A model generated the notes under the pieces. It saw only the letters and a list, made by a program, of their open reading frames with translations, was not told the origin of the DNA and did not search any database. Positions 1-11,320 of a DNA stretch of 51,958 nucleotides are shown here, one piece after another. The DNA is from Selaginella moellendorffii (Eukaryota; Streptophyta; Lycopodiopsida; Selaginellales; Selaginellaceae). The stretch is from positions 175,440 to 227,397 of the forward strand of contig NW_003314423.1 in assembly GCF_000143415.4 (NCBI RefSeq), written 5' to 3'. Each line of letters opens with the position of its first letter. The first letter of the stretch is position 1. The translations under genes were made by a program, and so were the position numbers.

Positions 1-693
1 AGCGGTCTCGATTGCATGCTTCATCCCACAATCTAAATGCCCGCCACAATGAACTATAGACACTGTGCCTTCAAAATGTTAGAAGTGTGTGGTCTTGATT
101 TTGCACCAATTGTGGACATCCTGCTTGGTTTCCATCCCCTTCCGTTTGGAACTTGTGTTGTTGACAAGAGGTGGTAGCTCGAAGAAAATGTTGCCATTGT
201 AGGAGGATGGAAGCTCACTCACAAGCCTATACAAAAACAAGTGCACGTCGATTGAGAGGCGTGAAAACTAGAAAGCATTGCTAACGGCTTTGAATATTGC
301 TAAAGTTGGAGCTGGAGCTGGAGCTGATGAATTTGGTGCCGACACTAGCATGACATCTCCACTTGAACTAGAAGAGGACAAGAGGATAACGATTGACTCT
401 TGCTTCACATTCACTTTGGCTGAAACGCATTTTGGCATTTTGACTGGAGATCCGAACACTCGAATCTCCTTCAACTTGGAATTTTGTAAATCCCATTGTT
501 GTCCACCCTCGCCCACACCAAAAAGAAGAAACTCCGAGTATGCAATTATACCGGTGTCATTGCGGATCACAGCCTCTAAAGAAATAGAGGCAAGACGAAG
601 ATCAAAACGCCGACATAAAAAAATTTCAAAAACAATACTCTGAGAGAATGAAAGAGGTGGGTGATCTCGAAAATGAAGAAGAAACCTCTCCAT
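1..693 (-). pseudogene. Mutator-like transposase gene, N-terminal part (copy A), cut by window edge
   Basis: The start codon is at 693 (protein begins MERFLLHFRDHPPLSFSQ) and the gene runs leftwards out of the window. The same protein is encoded at 27522-28611 on the + strand (MESFLLHYQDHPLLSFSK), and the shared segments include KVNVKQES, a serine run, YNGNIFFELPPLV and METKQDVHNWCKIKT. In the other copy these lead into a C/C...H/H zinc finger of the WRKY-GCM1/FLYWCH kind and then Mutator-like transposase motifs, so the same role is inferred here. A TAG near 267 lies where the other copy has a sense codon, and another stop follows in KTTHF*HFEGT, so this copy is probably dead. It is divergent from the ParB-methyltransferase gene to its right, the same arrangement as in copy B. 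Confidence 0.6.
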
Positions 694-1560
694 CTTTCTT
701 AATAGGTTTTGGAGTTTTCTCTCTTTATGCTACTTATAAAAATCTATAGTGAAACATAATTGAAATTTAAATAGAGTACTAAGAAGACAATTTACAAAAT
801 GAATTTAAATTCTATAGCAAATTCAACATGTGTAAGTGTGACAGTATTAATATTACTGTCATCTATTATGATGTCTGATGCATGTATACACATAGATCCA
901 AGGAAAGATTTTCAGCATGTGAAGTTTGATAGTTAATAATGATACCAATAATGACATTCTGCTATAACGTGTCAAACCAAGAGATCCAATCTAACTATTA
1001 GCACGTGTGATATGTCAAGTTGTCAAATTTTAAGTGGTAGATGATAATAAATCTTGTCAAATCTTATTCTTCAATGACAGATTTGATTCATAGTACAACT
1101 CAAGTTTTATCCATAATTGTGAACACTGCTCAATGACATTTAAAGCACGTGCCTATTGTTTAGGATCTAATACAACATAAAATAAATTTCTGGATGAGGA
1201 TTCATCCATTCATAGATGGATATAGTATAACATATTTTAACGTGGCTTATTTATACTCTTTGAAGTTCTTGTAACGATTCCAAAATATGTACAAAATATT
1301 GATGAGAATGCATCCTTTCTAGATAATTTGTAAAATATAATATCATATCTCTAAACAGAAACGTTGATAGGTGCTAGTTATACCATCATTAAAATATACA
1401 AAATAAAGAAGCATAATTTACATATAATAATAATGATAAGATAAAATAAGATCAAAGATATTATGATAGTTGAAATTTAGGTTATTCGGAATGAACGGCC
1501 AGGATTAGAGATTGGTTAGGGTTAGGGCAGCCGTCAGGATTACGGTTAGGGTAGCCGCCA
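694..1560. other. AT-rich divergent intergenic region
   Basis: This stretch separates the Mutator-like gene (-) from the ParB-methyltransferase gene (+). It is AT-rich and holds no convincing ORF. It ends in a block of TTAGGG-like text around 1510-1560 (GGTTAGGGTTAGGGCAG) that is also present near the matching position of copy B at about 26600-26640. It probably contains the shared promoter region, but no specific element can be named. Confidence 0.5.
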
Positions 1561-1561
1561 A

Positions 1562-1850
1562 GATTAGGTTACTGTTCGCACCGTGAATGGAGCGCGCGAG
1601 AGATCGAGAGATTGAGTGCGAAGGAGATTGAGGGATTGAGCGCGAAGGAGATCGAGGGATTGAGCGCGAAGGAGATCGAGCGATTGAGCGCGCAAGAGAT
1701 CGAAAGATTGAGCACATGAGCGGGAGAGATTGAGCACGTGAGTGGGAGAGTTTGAGCGTGCGAGCCGGAGAGATTTAGCGCGCAAGCAGGAGAGATTGAG
1801 TGCGCGAGCGGGAGAGATTGAGCGCACAAGAAATCTAGAAATCGGGGGAG
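1562..1850. repeat. Imperfect tandem array, about 20-25 bp units (GAGATTGAGCGCG-like)
   Basis: The core GAGATYGAGNGNNYGAGCG is repeated about a dozen times with drift. Because the array is simple, long ORFs appear in several frames on the minus strand (RSIPRSPSRSIPQSPS-like and SISFALNP repeats); these are repeat artefacts, not genes. The array lies immediately upstream of a possible tiny first exon of the ParB-methyltransferase gene (ATG at 1856 followed by GTGAGT at 1868). Confidence 0.8.
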
Positions 1851-1945
1851 GAAAGATGCCACCAAGGGTGAGTTTCAATTTGATTGCTTCCACTTCCATT
1901 TTTTGATTCCATTGCTTCCCTTTTTTTTTCCTAATTGCTTCTTTG

Positions 1946-2250
1946 CTGGCCGAGGTCAAGCTCGGGCCAGCCACCTCGGGCAGTTTTGCTCGCCGAGGGG
2001 CCGAGGTTATTTGAATAACCTCGGCCCCTCGGCAAGCAAAATTGCCCAAGGTCGAGCTCAGGCTGGCCACCTCGAGCAGTTTTGCTCGCTGAGGGGCCGA
2101 GGTTATTTGAATAACCTTGGCCCCTCGGCAAGCAAAATTGCCCGAGGTCAAGCTCGGGCTGGCCACCTCGGGCAGTTTTGCTTGCTGAGGGGCCGAGGTT
2201 ATTTGAATAAGCTCGGCCCCTTGGGCAACCAAAGTGCCCGAGGTGGAGTC
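1946..2250. repeat. Three tandem units, each a large GC-rich hairpin
   Basis: Three consecutive units of about 105 bp share one plan. Each holds an inverted repeat of about 35 bp per arm (GGGCAGTTTTGCTCGCCGAG leading to GAGGTTATT, then AATAACCTC back to CAAAATTGCCC) around a TTTGAATAA centre. Spacers read AGCTCGGGCTGGCCACCTCG. The first unit is almost perfectly palindromic and the third is worn. The block sits in what would be intron 1 of the ParB-methyltransferase gene if the ATG at 1856 is its start. The inverted arms create the ORFs on both strands, which are not genes. Confidence 0.85.
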
Positions 2251-2333
2251 TAGGCCCACTTGATTTTCTTTTCTCTTTGACTGTTTGAATTTCTCATTAT
2301 CTTTATTTAGTTTGACTAACAAATTTTTTTCTC

Positions 2334-5300
2334 TTGCAAAAAAGGAAAATTGTAACACATAAAAAGGTTGTTGGAGCCAAGAAGACACGAGAAGTTCAAT
2401 TTGACACTGACGACAACATCACAATCGACATGTCCATTGGCACAACAGAGACACATTTAGTTAGAGATTCACCAGCTCTACCACTATCACCTCCACCATC
2501 ACCACCTCCACCACTGCCATCGCCACCTCCACCACCTCCATCACCACCTCCACCACCTCCGCCGCCACTGCCACCACCACCATTGCCATAACCACTGCCA
2601 CTATTGCCTCTGCCCCTGCCACCACTGCCACCACCACCAATGCAAATCCTTGAAGTTGGGCAATCTAGTGGTGTTCACGATAGGGAACCTAAGGAACAGC
2701 CTAGAGCTGAAAGAGTTGCAGACCTTCCTGACAATGTGGTGGACAAACGCTTCCAAGAGACTGTTATGCAGACAAGGGAAAAAGCAGTTCACCAAACACT
2801 TGAGGCGCTCAAGTGGCCAGGCCCTTGTGACTTGATCAGAGAAATCCCCTTTTGCCATTTGCAGCAGACAAACCTTGTCCGCATAGCATCCAAGTATGTC
2901 AACCCGGATATATATAACTTGTTCAAACACAATGGCCTTGCAACAAGTATCAGTATGTTTCTAGTCTCTTTTTGCAAGCCAGGAACAACGGAGATCATTA
3001 CTGTCACACCAAGATTGTGAATAGCTGGGATCCTATTTGGAGGAGGAAGTCCCTAGAATTTGATGACATGCTTATCAGACATCCTGAGACTCGATAGCTT
3101 GCGGGGACAATGTTCCAAATTATTGATGGTAACCACCGATATGGAGCTTGGATGAAGTATATCGACGATCATTTTCGCGATGATCCCGTGTACCATATCA
3201 ACGTTCCAGTCGGCCATGTCTACGCGAGGGGACCTTTGGATGTCAACAGACTTATCTTGGCTCGCCAAAAGATCAATGCGTAAGTTTTATAATTTTACCT
3301 CTAACTCCACTTTAACTTGTTTTGTTGTGTTTAAATGTAGGCTTGGGCAGTTCGCTGTTCAAAAACAAAACCTTGTCCATGACATCGAATAACTTCGATT
3401 TTTGGCAGACTTGAGTGAGGATGACATCCGCCAACATTATGGTGATGATCTCGCAACACTTGTTCGGCACTCACGCACTCGAAATGACAGTACAACTTGG
3501 TTCAACAACCCAGTTAGTTTTATGCTCGCTGTGTGGTGTAAGGTATGTCTTTCCCTTTTATTTTATAAAAGCCTCTTTTAATTGTTTTGGTTTTTAGCCT
3601 TTGGTGAAGGTCAAGCAGGATGCTTACGAACTTGCATATCTGGAGAAGAGTCGGGAAGAGCTCTCAGCTGAGTTCGTACAAATTAAGCACAAAATTCAAC
3701 ATGCAAAGTCCTCAAAGTTGAAGAAACTAGTATGCATTGCAGACAATCGCAGGCCGAAGGAGTGGTTAGAGACTATAGCCGAAATTTCTTCTCATGAATG
3801 TAAGTTTCTTATCACACTTCATTTTTCTTAATTATGCATATGTTACTTTTGCAGTGAACAAAACTCCAAATGACATGATTTACAATATCGCAAAATCGAA
3901 GCTTCCATATAAGCAACAGATAGAAACTCTAGAGTTCCCCAATGTCTGCTTGATGAATAGAGAGAAAGGACTACCAAAACTATTTGAGAACATGATGAGA
4001 AGGGCTGTTTACATCACGCAAACTATAAGTGAAGGTGAGAAGTTCTTGGCACCACACATTGGTGACAATCCAGATGGCACATTCATGTCTTTCGACACCT
4101 ACATCAATACGTCATTGGAAGGGATCGAAGAGGGGTGGCTGCCAGAGAAGTCTACAAGCACAATAACTTATGATTGCCAACATGGTCAACCTTATTTCAT
4201 GCGACATGCAGCTTATAGGTATAATATGATTTCTAAGATTGTTTTTTAATATATATTGTTTACAGGTATCTTCGATATAGAGGCATGCCATTTGAGGCAC
4301 CAGTTTGCACTCGACTTGTTGCAAAGGGTGTAAAGGATGGAGAAATGTACCCAACAATGTTTGCGAGAGTTCCAAAGGCACGGAAGATAGAATGCCCTTG
4401 GGAGTTGGAGCTCCTAGGGAAGGAGACCTCTACATTAGATCGCGAGGAAATTATCAATGCTAGCAACGATGGCAATGCAAGTGACGATGGAGACGAGGAT
4501 GAGGAAGCTCCAGATCAAGTTCGTGTTCCACCACCAGACAGTCAGGAACAGGCTCCAATTCAACCATCAAACAACCAAGATCCGGATCAAGTTCTACCAA
4601 TAAATAACGATGATCAAGTGGTTCACAGAATATCACATCGACTTCGAGGTAAGCAAAAGTGAATTCTACAAACTAAAGGTGGTAATACATGTTTTTTGCA
4701 GCAATGATTGTTGGTAGTAATTTCATTCCAGCTTGACGAGATGCTTGTGAAGAGGAGTTGGAGGAACTCTCATCGACAACATGCCATATGACGGTATCAT
4801 ACTATTTATTACTTTTTTCATTCACTTAGCTCTTTTATAGGTCCGTCCTGTGTCCCCAATAACACAACGAGGCATTGTGGGTATCTTCATTGGCTTTTAC
4901 AGTAGATTATTGACATCTTTCACGAAAGACGACATCAACATGGATATACACCGCCTGTTCAACCGTTGGTGCCGAAAGATACAAAGGCCCATGTTCCCAG
5001 TTGCGGACTTCATTCTTTTCAACTTTCCAGATGGTCTTTCAGATATCGATGGGAAAGTTGAGGATTGGAACTTTCTCACACCTAACCACTTGCGCGATGC
5101 ATTCCTATTGTCCGAAGCACTTATGCTCGAAGCTGGCCATGTTGTCTTCATCCTACCGAACGACCCCAATTGGATGTATGAGCTTATGACGTGCGCAGCA
5201 AAAGTTCATTTCAAGTCATTCTCTTCCGGGTGCATCATGGATCCTATTGGCGTTGATACGAGGGGCGTCCAAGGGAAGTCTGAAAAGGTGAGTATGTATT

Positions 5301-5912
5301 TTATATTTTTATCTAATTTCTAAACATTTTTATTTTCCAGGTTATGATGTGGACCTATCATGCCTTCTGCAGAAACACACATGATGGGTTTCGTGATAGC
5401 GAATGTGCAGCACGTGTTTTGCTTGGGTACAACAGTTCCACTAACATCATACCCAACCTTGTGGATGAGCAAATCCGCAACACGTTTCCAGGGTATCGAT
5501 TCTGAACTCCATCAGCAATGCAAATCTTGCTTGAGCTCTATTGCCCACCAAATGGTGTTGTGATTGATTGCACAGTAGGTAGCGGTTCTATGGTGGAGGC
5601 AGCACGTGACTCTGGTAGGTCGGTGTTTGCCATTGAAGAACATCATTTCTTCAAACACCGGCTCAAAGGATTTCGTGAGTTGCCTTCAACCTCAAGGAGG
5701 TAAATTATGTTTATTAAAATTTCAATATATATTTCATTCTATTTTATAGATCACAGTCACTTGGAGTTTCTAGAATTGAAGGCTTTGGAAGTCTCCCTGA
5801 CTATGCAGAAGCCATGGCTCAACATATGCAAGGTGAATCTTCCCCACAATACCAATATAGGAGGAAGTATAAAAGAAATCATTATGTTGATGATGAGGCA
5901 AAAGAAAGTTAA
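2334..5912 (+). pseudogene. ParB-like plus DNA-methyltransferase-like gene, copy A
   Basis: The gene has nine or more exons with GT-AG introns of about 50-60 nt. Clear introns are about 3279-3340, 3543-3597, 3799-3854, 4219-4265, 4650-4702, 4793-4840, 5288-5339 and 5702-5750. In order it encodes a lysine-rich start, a proline run (2460-2640), a ParB/sulfiredoxin-like motif IIDGNHRYGAW at about 3118-3153, a linker region, an acidic stretch (4440-4640), then a permuted methyltransferase-like domain. That domain has NFPDG near 5030 in the place of the usual DPPY motif IV, and VVIDCTVGSGSMVEAA...GRSVFAIEE at 5550-5640 resembling motif I of N4/N6 (beta-class) enzymes. The ParB-then-methylase order matches many phage and bacterial proteins. 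Stops at 2589, 3095, 3390, 4734 and 5503 and a frameshift near 3015 show decay. The end at TAA 5910-5912 is inferred by splicing. The true first exon is unsure: the ATG at 1856 is out of phase with the best acceptor. Confidence 0.7.
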
Positions 5913-6212
5913 TTGCATCCTTACATAAAATGGAAAGCTTGTTATATGTTAAATGTCAGTGAAAGTGTCAGATGTCAGTAAAATTGTCAGATGTCAATGT
6001 TAGTGTCAGATACCATAATTATAGATTATCATTCTCACCTATCACCATTACTTTGTAGCACTTGTGTGTTGCCATCTCCTCCTTCAACATTTTGTAAACA
6101 ATTGTATGTGATATGATAGCACCTTCTAGAACAAGGTATGTTACCTACAACTAATATCATTTTATTATATTAATAGTGACAATACTATAGTATAGTAAAG
6201 TAATTCTAGATC
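5913..6212. other. Convergent intergenic spacer
   Basis: This spacer lies between the 3' ends of the ParB-methyltransferase gene (+) and the zinc-finger gene (-). It contains short repeats of TGTCAGATGTCAGT type around 5950-6010 and is otherwise AT-rich with no gene. Copy B has a similar GTGACAGTGTCAG microrepeat at 41645-41740 in the same place. Confidence 0.6.
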
Positions 6213-6758
6213 TTACATTCCACTATAGGGTGGCCTAAAAACCCCATATTTTGCACTAGCCAATGCAGTGTTTCCCAAGGGGATGTTGTTCCTCACCATG
6301 AAGTGATAGTGGGTATGTGTCTGTAACTCATTCTTGAATCTATTGTACATCCACACGTGCACATTTTCCAGACCTGCCGTTAGGCAATTCTTACAGTGCT
6401 CAAGAAAAGTTTGTAAACCCATAGAGCCATTTGTCTTGTCCAAGAAAAAGTAGCATATTGGACACCGAATGTAATAGTGTTCTGTGCTTTCAAGTAATCC
6501 TGCCATGTCAGGAGCAAGATCTTGCAAAAACATGTGGCATTGCTCTTGAAGCGCTGGAGGCAATCCCTCTCTAGTCGCAAGATCCGAAATTTCACATATA
6601 GGGAGCTCTAATTTAGCTTCACTAGAGCCCTCAACAGAAAAAGGATTGTTATGTGGAGGTGAAGGTGGAATGTTGGTAGAACTTGGGGATGGAGGTGGAG
6701 ATTGATATGAAATGCTGGGGGGCCAAGTACAATTAGCAATGAGTCTCCTTTGAGCCAT
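6213..6758 (-). CDS. C2HC zinc-finger protein, copy A
   Basis: The ORF is intact (about 181 aa). The start at MAQRRLIANCTWPPSISY is chosen because the copy-B homologue starts at the matching MASENIIATRTWPPCISY. A proline/serine-rich N-terminus (PPPSPSSTNIPPSPPHNN) is followed by an acidic region and a metal-binding pattern CPIC-x18-H-x3-C (near residues 100-125), then a basic/aromatic tail ending KYGVFRPPYSGM. Three copies exist in the window (here, 41881-42426 and 42682-43236), always convergent with a ParB-methyltransferase gene, and the cysteine/histidine spacing is kept in all. I do not recognise a named family. A nucleic-acid-binding accessory protein of the element is plausible but inferred. 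This is the best preserved copy. Confidence 0.65.
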   Translation of the reverse strand: MAQRRLIANCTWPPSISYQSPPPSPSSTNIPPSPPHNNPFSVEGSSEAKLELPICEISDLATREGLPPALQEQCHMFLQDLAPDMAGLLESTEHYYIRCPICYFFLDKTNGSMGLQTFLEHCKNCLTAGLENVHVWMYNRFKNELQTHTHYHFMVRNNIPLGNTALASAKYGVFRPPYSGM

Positions 6759-6794
6759 TTCAATATAAATTTCTAAGGAGCTCAAGGAGAACAA

Positions 6795-7371
6795 AAAACC
6801 TACAATGACTATAACTTTTTTAGATAGTTTATATACTAAGTTTTAGTCTTGGGAATGAGGTTTATTTATTATGACACTGACAATACTCAGATTCTTTAAA
6901 TGTCAGTCTTGGAAATGGGGCTTCATAATCATAACTTTCTTGTAAACATAAGAGCTTCTAGAATTTTAGATTATCGTATATACACATGCTCTATCATTAT
7001 GATGAATCCTACTTTGCTACACATATATTCTTTTCTACACATGCCAAATGTTTAGGGAAATAAATTGCAAGGAAATATAGACCACATTATAGTGGTAGAG
7101 CACGTTGGCACGCTACCATTCTCTCATGTGAGATTGCCTTTCAGTCTTGGAAATGTAGATAAAGTTGATTCTTTGATGTGATATTACTTTTTAGTCTTTC
7201 GAAAGATTTTGATTTCTTTTATCATTATTTACAAACAATTCCCAAAAACTTTTAATGAGGATTCACTGCAAAATATACCTTGGTCTTATCATATAAGAGG
7301 ATTGTGATATAGGCAAGCAATAGAGTTTTTAATATGAATTAATATGTAAATTACAAATGTCATGGAAAGTT
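6795..7371. other. AT-rich spacer without a gene
   Basis: The stretch is AT-rich. A phrase of the type CAGTCTTGGAAATG recurs near 6849, 6903 and 7143, and related CAATCTCGGGAATG-like phrases occur in the matching region of copy B near 43303 and 43353. This probably represents 5' and intronic sequence of the two flanking minus-strand genes. No RNA gene or promoter can be identified. Confidence 0.5.
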
Positions 7372-7620
7372 TTATGGAGTAGATTTCTTGGTGCTTTCCG
7401 CTGTGCTGTTCATTTCTTCATTTCTCTTACTCTGGACTATTGTTTCAAAAGTAACAGGAGCATTTTTATCAATCGTGATAGTGGTCTCCACATTTCTAGA
7501 TAGGTAATAAGGACCAGGAGTGTAATATGGAGATTGTGGTAGTGAAATAAAATTAACATTCTCACATTCCTTTGCACTACAACTCTTACTCACAGATCTT
7601 GTATTTTCCTTGTTTCTCAT
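7372..7620 (-). CDS. Small SLP-SPYYTPG protein, copy A
   Basis: The ORF encodes about 82 aa if it starts at MRNKENTRSVSKSC; an upstream in-frame ATG at 7686 would give 104 aa. The conserved core is FISLPQSPYYTPG, followed by DKNAPVTFETIVQSK and a tail MNSTAESTKKSTP. The same protein occurs at 29272-29529 (SLPNSPYYTPG, IENAPVTSETTIQSK, DSTAESTKK) and, split by a retrotransposon, at 43693-50990. It has no signal peptide or membrane segment, is rich in Ser/Thr/Lys and is probably disordered. I do not recognise a family. Its presence in both transposon types of this window argues that it matters to the elements. Confidence 0.6.
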   Translation of the reverse strand: MRNKENTRSVSKSCSAKECENVNFISLPQSPYYTPGPYYLSRNVETTITIDKNAPVTFETIVQSKRNEEMNSTAESTKKSTP

Positions 7621-7944
7621 CTTCTCAAGAACCCTAAAAAATCTTTTGAATGAAGGAATAGTATCTACAGCTGTAAAAGTATTCAAAATATTAAGTAGTC
7701 AAATCAAATATGACAGCTGTAACAGTTGTTATAATAAAATAATATAGTTTTATAAAAGATAGGTTCTCATGAACTTTGTCTTTTTTAAACAATTCAATCT
7801 TATAGAAACTTTTAACTTAGATATTTACGTATTTTAATATTTTAAAGTTTGCTAGAACCTTCATTTGTTCAATTTAGATCTCCTTTGTAATATTTCTTAT
7901 TGACTATGTTGACTTGAGTTGACTTGTGTTGAATTAAGCTCAAC

Positions 7945-8181
7945 TCATGAGCTCAACTCAACTTTGGACCATCCCCGAGGGTAATACATTGTTGAAGCCT
8001 TGTGCTTGATCGTGAATTCTTGAGTTAAAATCTTGATGGTTTCATTGATGAAGTATATTCCTCGATCTATGATGAGTTCCCGAGGTAGGCCATATCTTGT
8101 GATGATATTTTCGTAGATGAACTTTGTTATGTTCTTTGCTATTACAATCTTCATTGGTTGAGCTTTGGCCCATTTTATCAT
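7945..8181 (-). pseudogene. G1 integrase core fragment
   Basis: The translation includes IAKNITKFIYENIITRYGLP, then LIIDRGIYF (the second catalytic Asp block, normally SDRG..F) and YYPRGWSKVE (normally YHPQGNGQVE, with the catalytic Glu kept). These are the landmark blocks of a gypsy integrase. Text upstream to about 8540 continues the integrase N-terminal half, including Cys/His positions near 8340-8400, but with stops. Confidence 0.75.
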
Positions 8182-8589
8182 GTAGTTAGTCGTTATGAGG
8201 ATGTGCTTGTTTTGGTTGGAGCTTGTTATGAGTGGTCTAATGAAGTTGAGTCCCCATCATTGAAATGGTTCTAATGGTGTTGTTGGATGAAGCTCTTGAG
8301 TTTGTTTCTTTGATGTGTACTTGGTTTGTTGACAAATATTACATTCTTGACAAAATTTTGCTAAGTCGTGCCAAAGTGTTAGCCACCAGAATCTTATTTG
8401 CTAAATCTTACGAGCTGTGATTTCTTCCATGAAATGGCTTCCTGCTTGTCTATAGTGGGCTTCTTTAAGTAGATCTTGAGTTTCTTCAGGTTACACACAT
8501 CTTCATAGTACATTATCTTATCCTTTTTTTAGACAATCTTCCTCCCACGACTGAATATAATATGGTCTTGTCTTTAAGATAAATTGTTT

Positions 8590-10052
8590 ACAGTGATCAG
8601 AGGTGGAGTATCAACTTGGTATTGTTTTTGTTGTGAGGTAGTAGTAGATTTTGTTTGTCCATGCTAATGATGTGTGGATGTGAAGTATGTTGAAGTCAGA
8701 AAAGCTGTCCATATTGTATTTTGGTTGTTCGCCAGTTGTAATGTAACTAAGGTGGTCAGCTTGTTCATGCTGTTTACCGAGTTTGTGAATAATCTCAAAG
8801 TTGTATTCTTGAAGCAGTAAGAACTATTGGGCAATTCTATTGATGGTGTAGAAGTGCTTTATGGTTGACTATAATTGGTGCTAAATAGGTAGTGTTGAAA
8901 CTTTTGTAGTGCGTAGACCATTTCTAAAGCTTCTTTTTTAGTGGTGGTGTAGTTCATCTTGGCTGAGTTGAGTCTTTAGCTAACATAGTAGATTGGTCAG
9001 TTTTTGAGATTTTATTGTTATTGAGAAAGTATTACTCCGATGGCGTAATTGGAGGTGTCGACTTGTATATTGAAGTCTTTGTCCCAATTTGGTTGGGTGA
9101 GTATTAGAGCTTTTGTTAACAAAATCTTGAGCATATTAAATGCTTGTTAACAATCTTGAGTCCAATTGTAGACGTGATTTTTCTTCAAAAGTTCTATAAG
9201 GGGTTTTGCAATTTTTGCATAATCTTTGATAAAGTGTCAATGGTATCCCATTTTGCCAAGGAAGGATTGTAGTATGGTGATGTTTGTTGGATGTTGCATG
9301 TTGATGCCATCGTGTTTTAGCTTTATTGGTGAGGATGGCTTCTTTGCAAATGATGTATCTAAGTAGAATGCCAGATTTGACAAAGAAGGTAGATTTCTTG
9401 GGGTTTAAAATGATATTATTCTCTTGACATTTGATGAAGCATTTCTTGAGATGTTGGAGATGTTGTTCTTTGCTACTAAAGACACTGAAGTTGTCCATAA
9501 AAACTCGCATGAAGTCAGTGAGGTAATCTCGAAATGTGTTAGTGATGATTTTCTGGAAAGTAAATGATGCGTTAGAAAGCCCAAAAAGCATTCACAAATA
9601 TGTATAAGCACCCTAAGGACTTATGAAGGTTGTCTTGTGCTGATCTTTAGGTGCGATGTGAACTTGATTATAGTCGCTGAAGCCATTGAGAAATGAGTAC
9701 ATTTCATGTTTAGCTACTACATTGAGAATTTCATTGGAAAATGGAATTAAGAAGGCTTTTCGGGTTGCATCATTGGGCTTTTTGTAATTTACACAAACTC
9801 TAAGTTTGCTGCTTTTCTACGATGACAAGTGGTCCATTCTGGGTTTTGAATTGGGTGGATGAAGCTGGCATTCTCAAGTTTGTTAAGTTCTTCTTTAACT
9901 TTTGTTTGCAAGTCGGGGTTCATTTGATAGACTACTTGCTTTTTTGGTATAGTTTGAGGTAGAAGCCAAAAGCAAGTCTGTATATGATCAAGAAAAAACA
10001 CCTTTGTACCTATCAAGAAGATTAATTGCTTTTGTCTTGAAGTTAGGGTCAA
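8590..10052 (-). pseudogene. G1 reverse transcriptase and RNase H
   Basis: From high to low coordinates the region encodes MNPDLQTKVKEELNKLENAS (start of the RT finger region, about 9880-9940), then MLFGLSNASFTFQKI and DFMRVFMDNFSVF (RT palm) at about 9470-9591. The polymerase motif normally FxDD reads FMDN. RNase H blocks NWDKDFNIQVDTSNYAIGV and NYTTTKKEALEMVYALQKF follow at about 8900-9090. Several stops and frameshifts show that the copy is inactive. Confidence 0.75.
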
Positions 10053-10262
10053 GGTCTTTGGTGATGTAGAGCTTCTTTAGTTTGTCTTCAGTTGCTAGAT
10101 TGATTTATTAAGTTAGCTCTTCAAGCTTGAGTGTTGATGTGAGTTGAGTTCCTTCTTGTTGAAGTGCTGGGTCTTCTTCAAGATGGATTTGTTGATGAAT
10201 CGGTTAGAGTTGTTTGGGTTTGATTCCTAGTTGATCTTATTGCTTCTTGATCTCAATTGCTG

Positions 10263-10652
10263 TGTCAATCAGGAATCCCCCAATTCTTGCCACATTCCTG
10301 ACTCTTGCCGGATTCCTGACTTGTAGACCACATTCCTAACTCTTGAGACACTTTCCTATTCTTGACTCTCGAGACAGTTCCCTATTCCTGACTCTTTGGT
10401 TTCTTATGATTCCTGAGTCTCGAGCCATATTTCTGATGATGATGTGGCATCTCCTCGACTTTAGCTATATCTAGGCCGTCCTCGATCCAAGAGCAGTGGA
10501 GCTTCATCAACCTATAGTATATATAGGTTAGCCGTGTTCCATTTCTCCACAATCTGAATCAATGCCAATTTAAGGCTTCTTCTTCATTTCCAATAGCTTT
10601 TCTCTTTGTCTTTTGCATTTTCCAGTCTTGATCTTATTGGGGGTCTTGATAG
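10263..10652 (+). repeat. 5' LTR of G3
   Basis: It aligns with 13938-14484 over its whole length, ending at GGGGGTCTTGATAG. The 5' LTR carries a few extra bases near its start (TGTCAATCAGGAATC against TGTCAGAAATC). It holds CTATAGTATATATAGG near 10515, a TATA-like promoter sequence that is also in the 3' LTR. Confidence 0.8.
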
Positions 10653-10750
10653 TTTGATTCAGATTGTGTTTTTTCGTTTTTTGTTTTAGCTCATTTTGAT
10701 TGTTTGACTGCCTTTGCCTTTTTTCCCCCTTTTTTCTTTCTTCTTTCCCA

Positions 10751-11320
10751 ATGGAGTCTCCAAGCCATCCTGATTTCTTTGCCGAAGTCCTTGCAAAAAT
10801 CCAGTTTGAGAATACCGAGCTAAAGGTGACCCTTCTTCGCATGCAGCAAGAGCTTGCTTCACTTTTGACTCAAGGATCCAACAAAGTTCCTGAACTGAAG
10901 GTGAGTTTCCCAATGAAATTTTCAGGCAAGCGTTCGGAGCTTCACGGATTCCTGAACTAGATGGAGCTGATCTTCGCACTTCAATATTGGCGGTACCCCA
11001 CTCCCGAGTTTCAAATTTGTGCGATTGGGATGTTGCTCGAAGGTGCAGCTTTGTCATGGTTTTCTCCTCTCCTGGAGAAGAGCATGAAAGGGGTCATGGT
11101 TCCAAAGTTGATGGATCTTCAATTGTTCAAAGAGAAATTCGAAGCATGTTTTGGCGAGACGGATCGAGTTCGGGCTGCCATCATAAAGATGAGACGTCTC
11201 TCTCAGGGGTCTCATCCTACCTCGATCGACGTTGCAGAGTTCCAACTCCTTGCCTTCATGGAGGATCCCATGAACCTATCAGACACCATCAACAAAGCTG
11301 TTTGATGCGACAATCGTCTC
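10751..11320 (+). pseudogene. G3 gag (capsid region)
   Basis: The translation starts MESPSHPDFFAEVLAKIQFE with a short coiled-coil-like segment. The gypsy capsid region follows: FSGKRSELHGFLN, a stop at 10958-10960, then MELIFALQYWRYPTPEFQIC and LLEGAALSWFSPLLE. The retrotransposon-gag tryptophan (LSWF) is present. The single TAG in the place of a Gln codon interrupts an otherwise open frame. Confidence 0.7.

Noticed and set aside
1562-2250. CRISPR-like array
   Set aside because: Units are contiguous, drift in sequence, have no unique spacers and sit in a eukaryotic transposon.
1505-2388. Several serine/arginine-type ORFs suggesting an SR protein (-)
   Set aside because: They arise in all frames from the GAGATTGAGCGCG tandem array and the palindromic hairpins; there is no codon-like structure.
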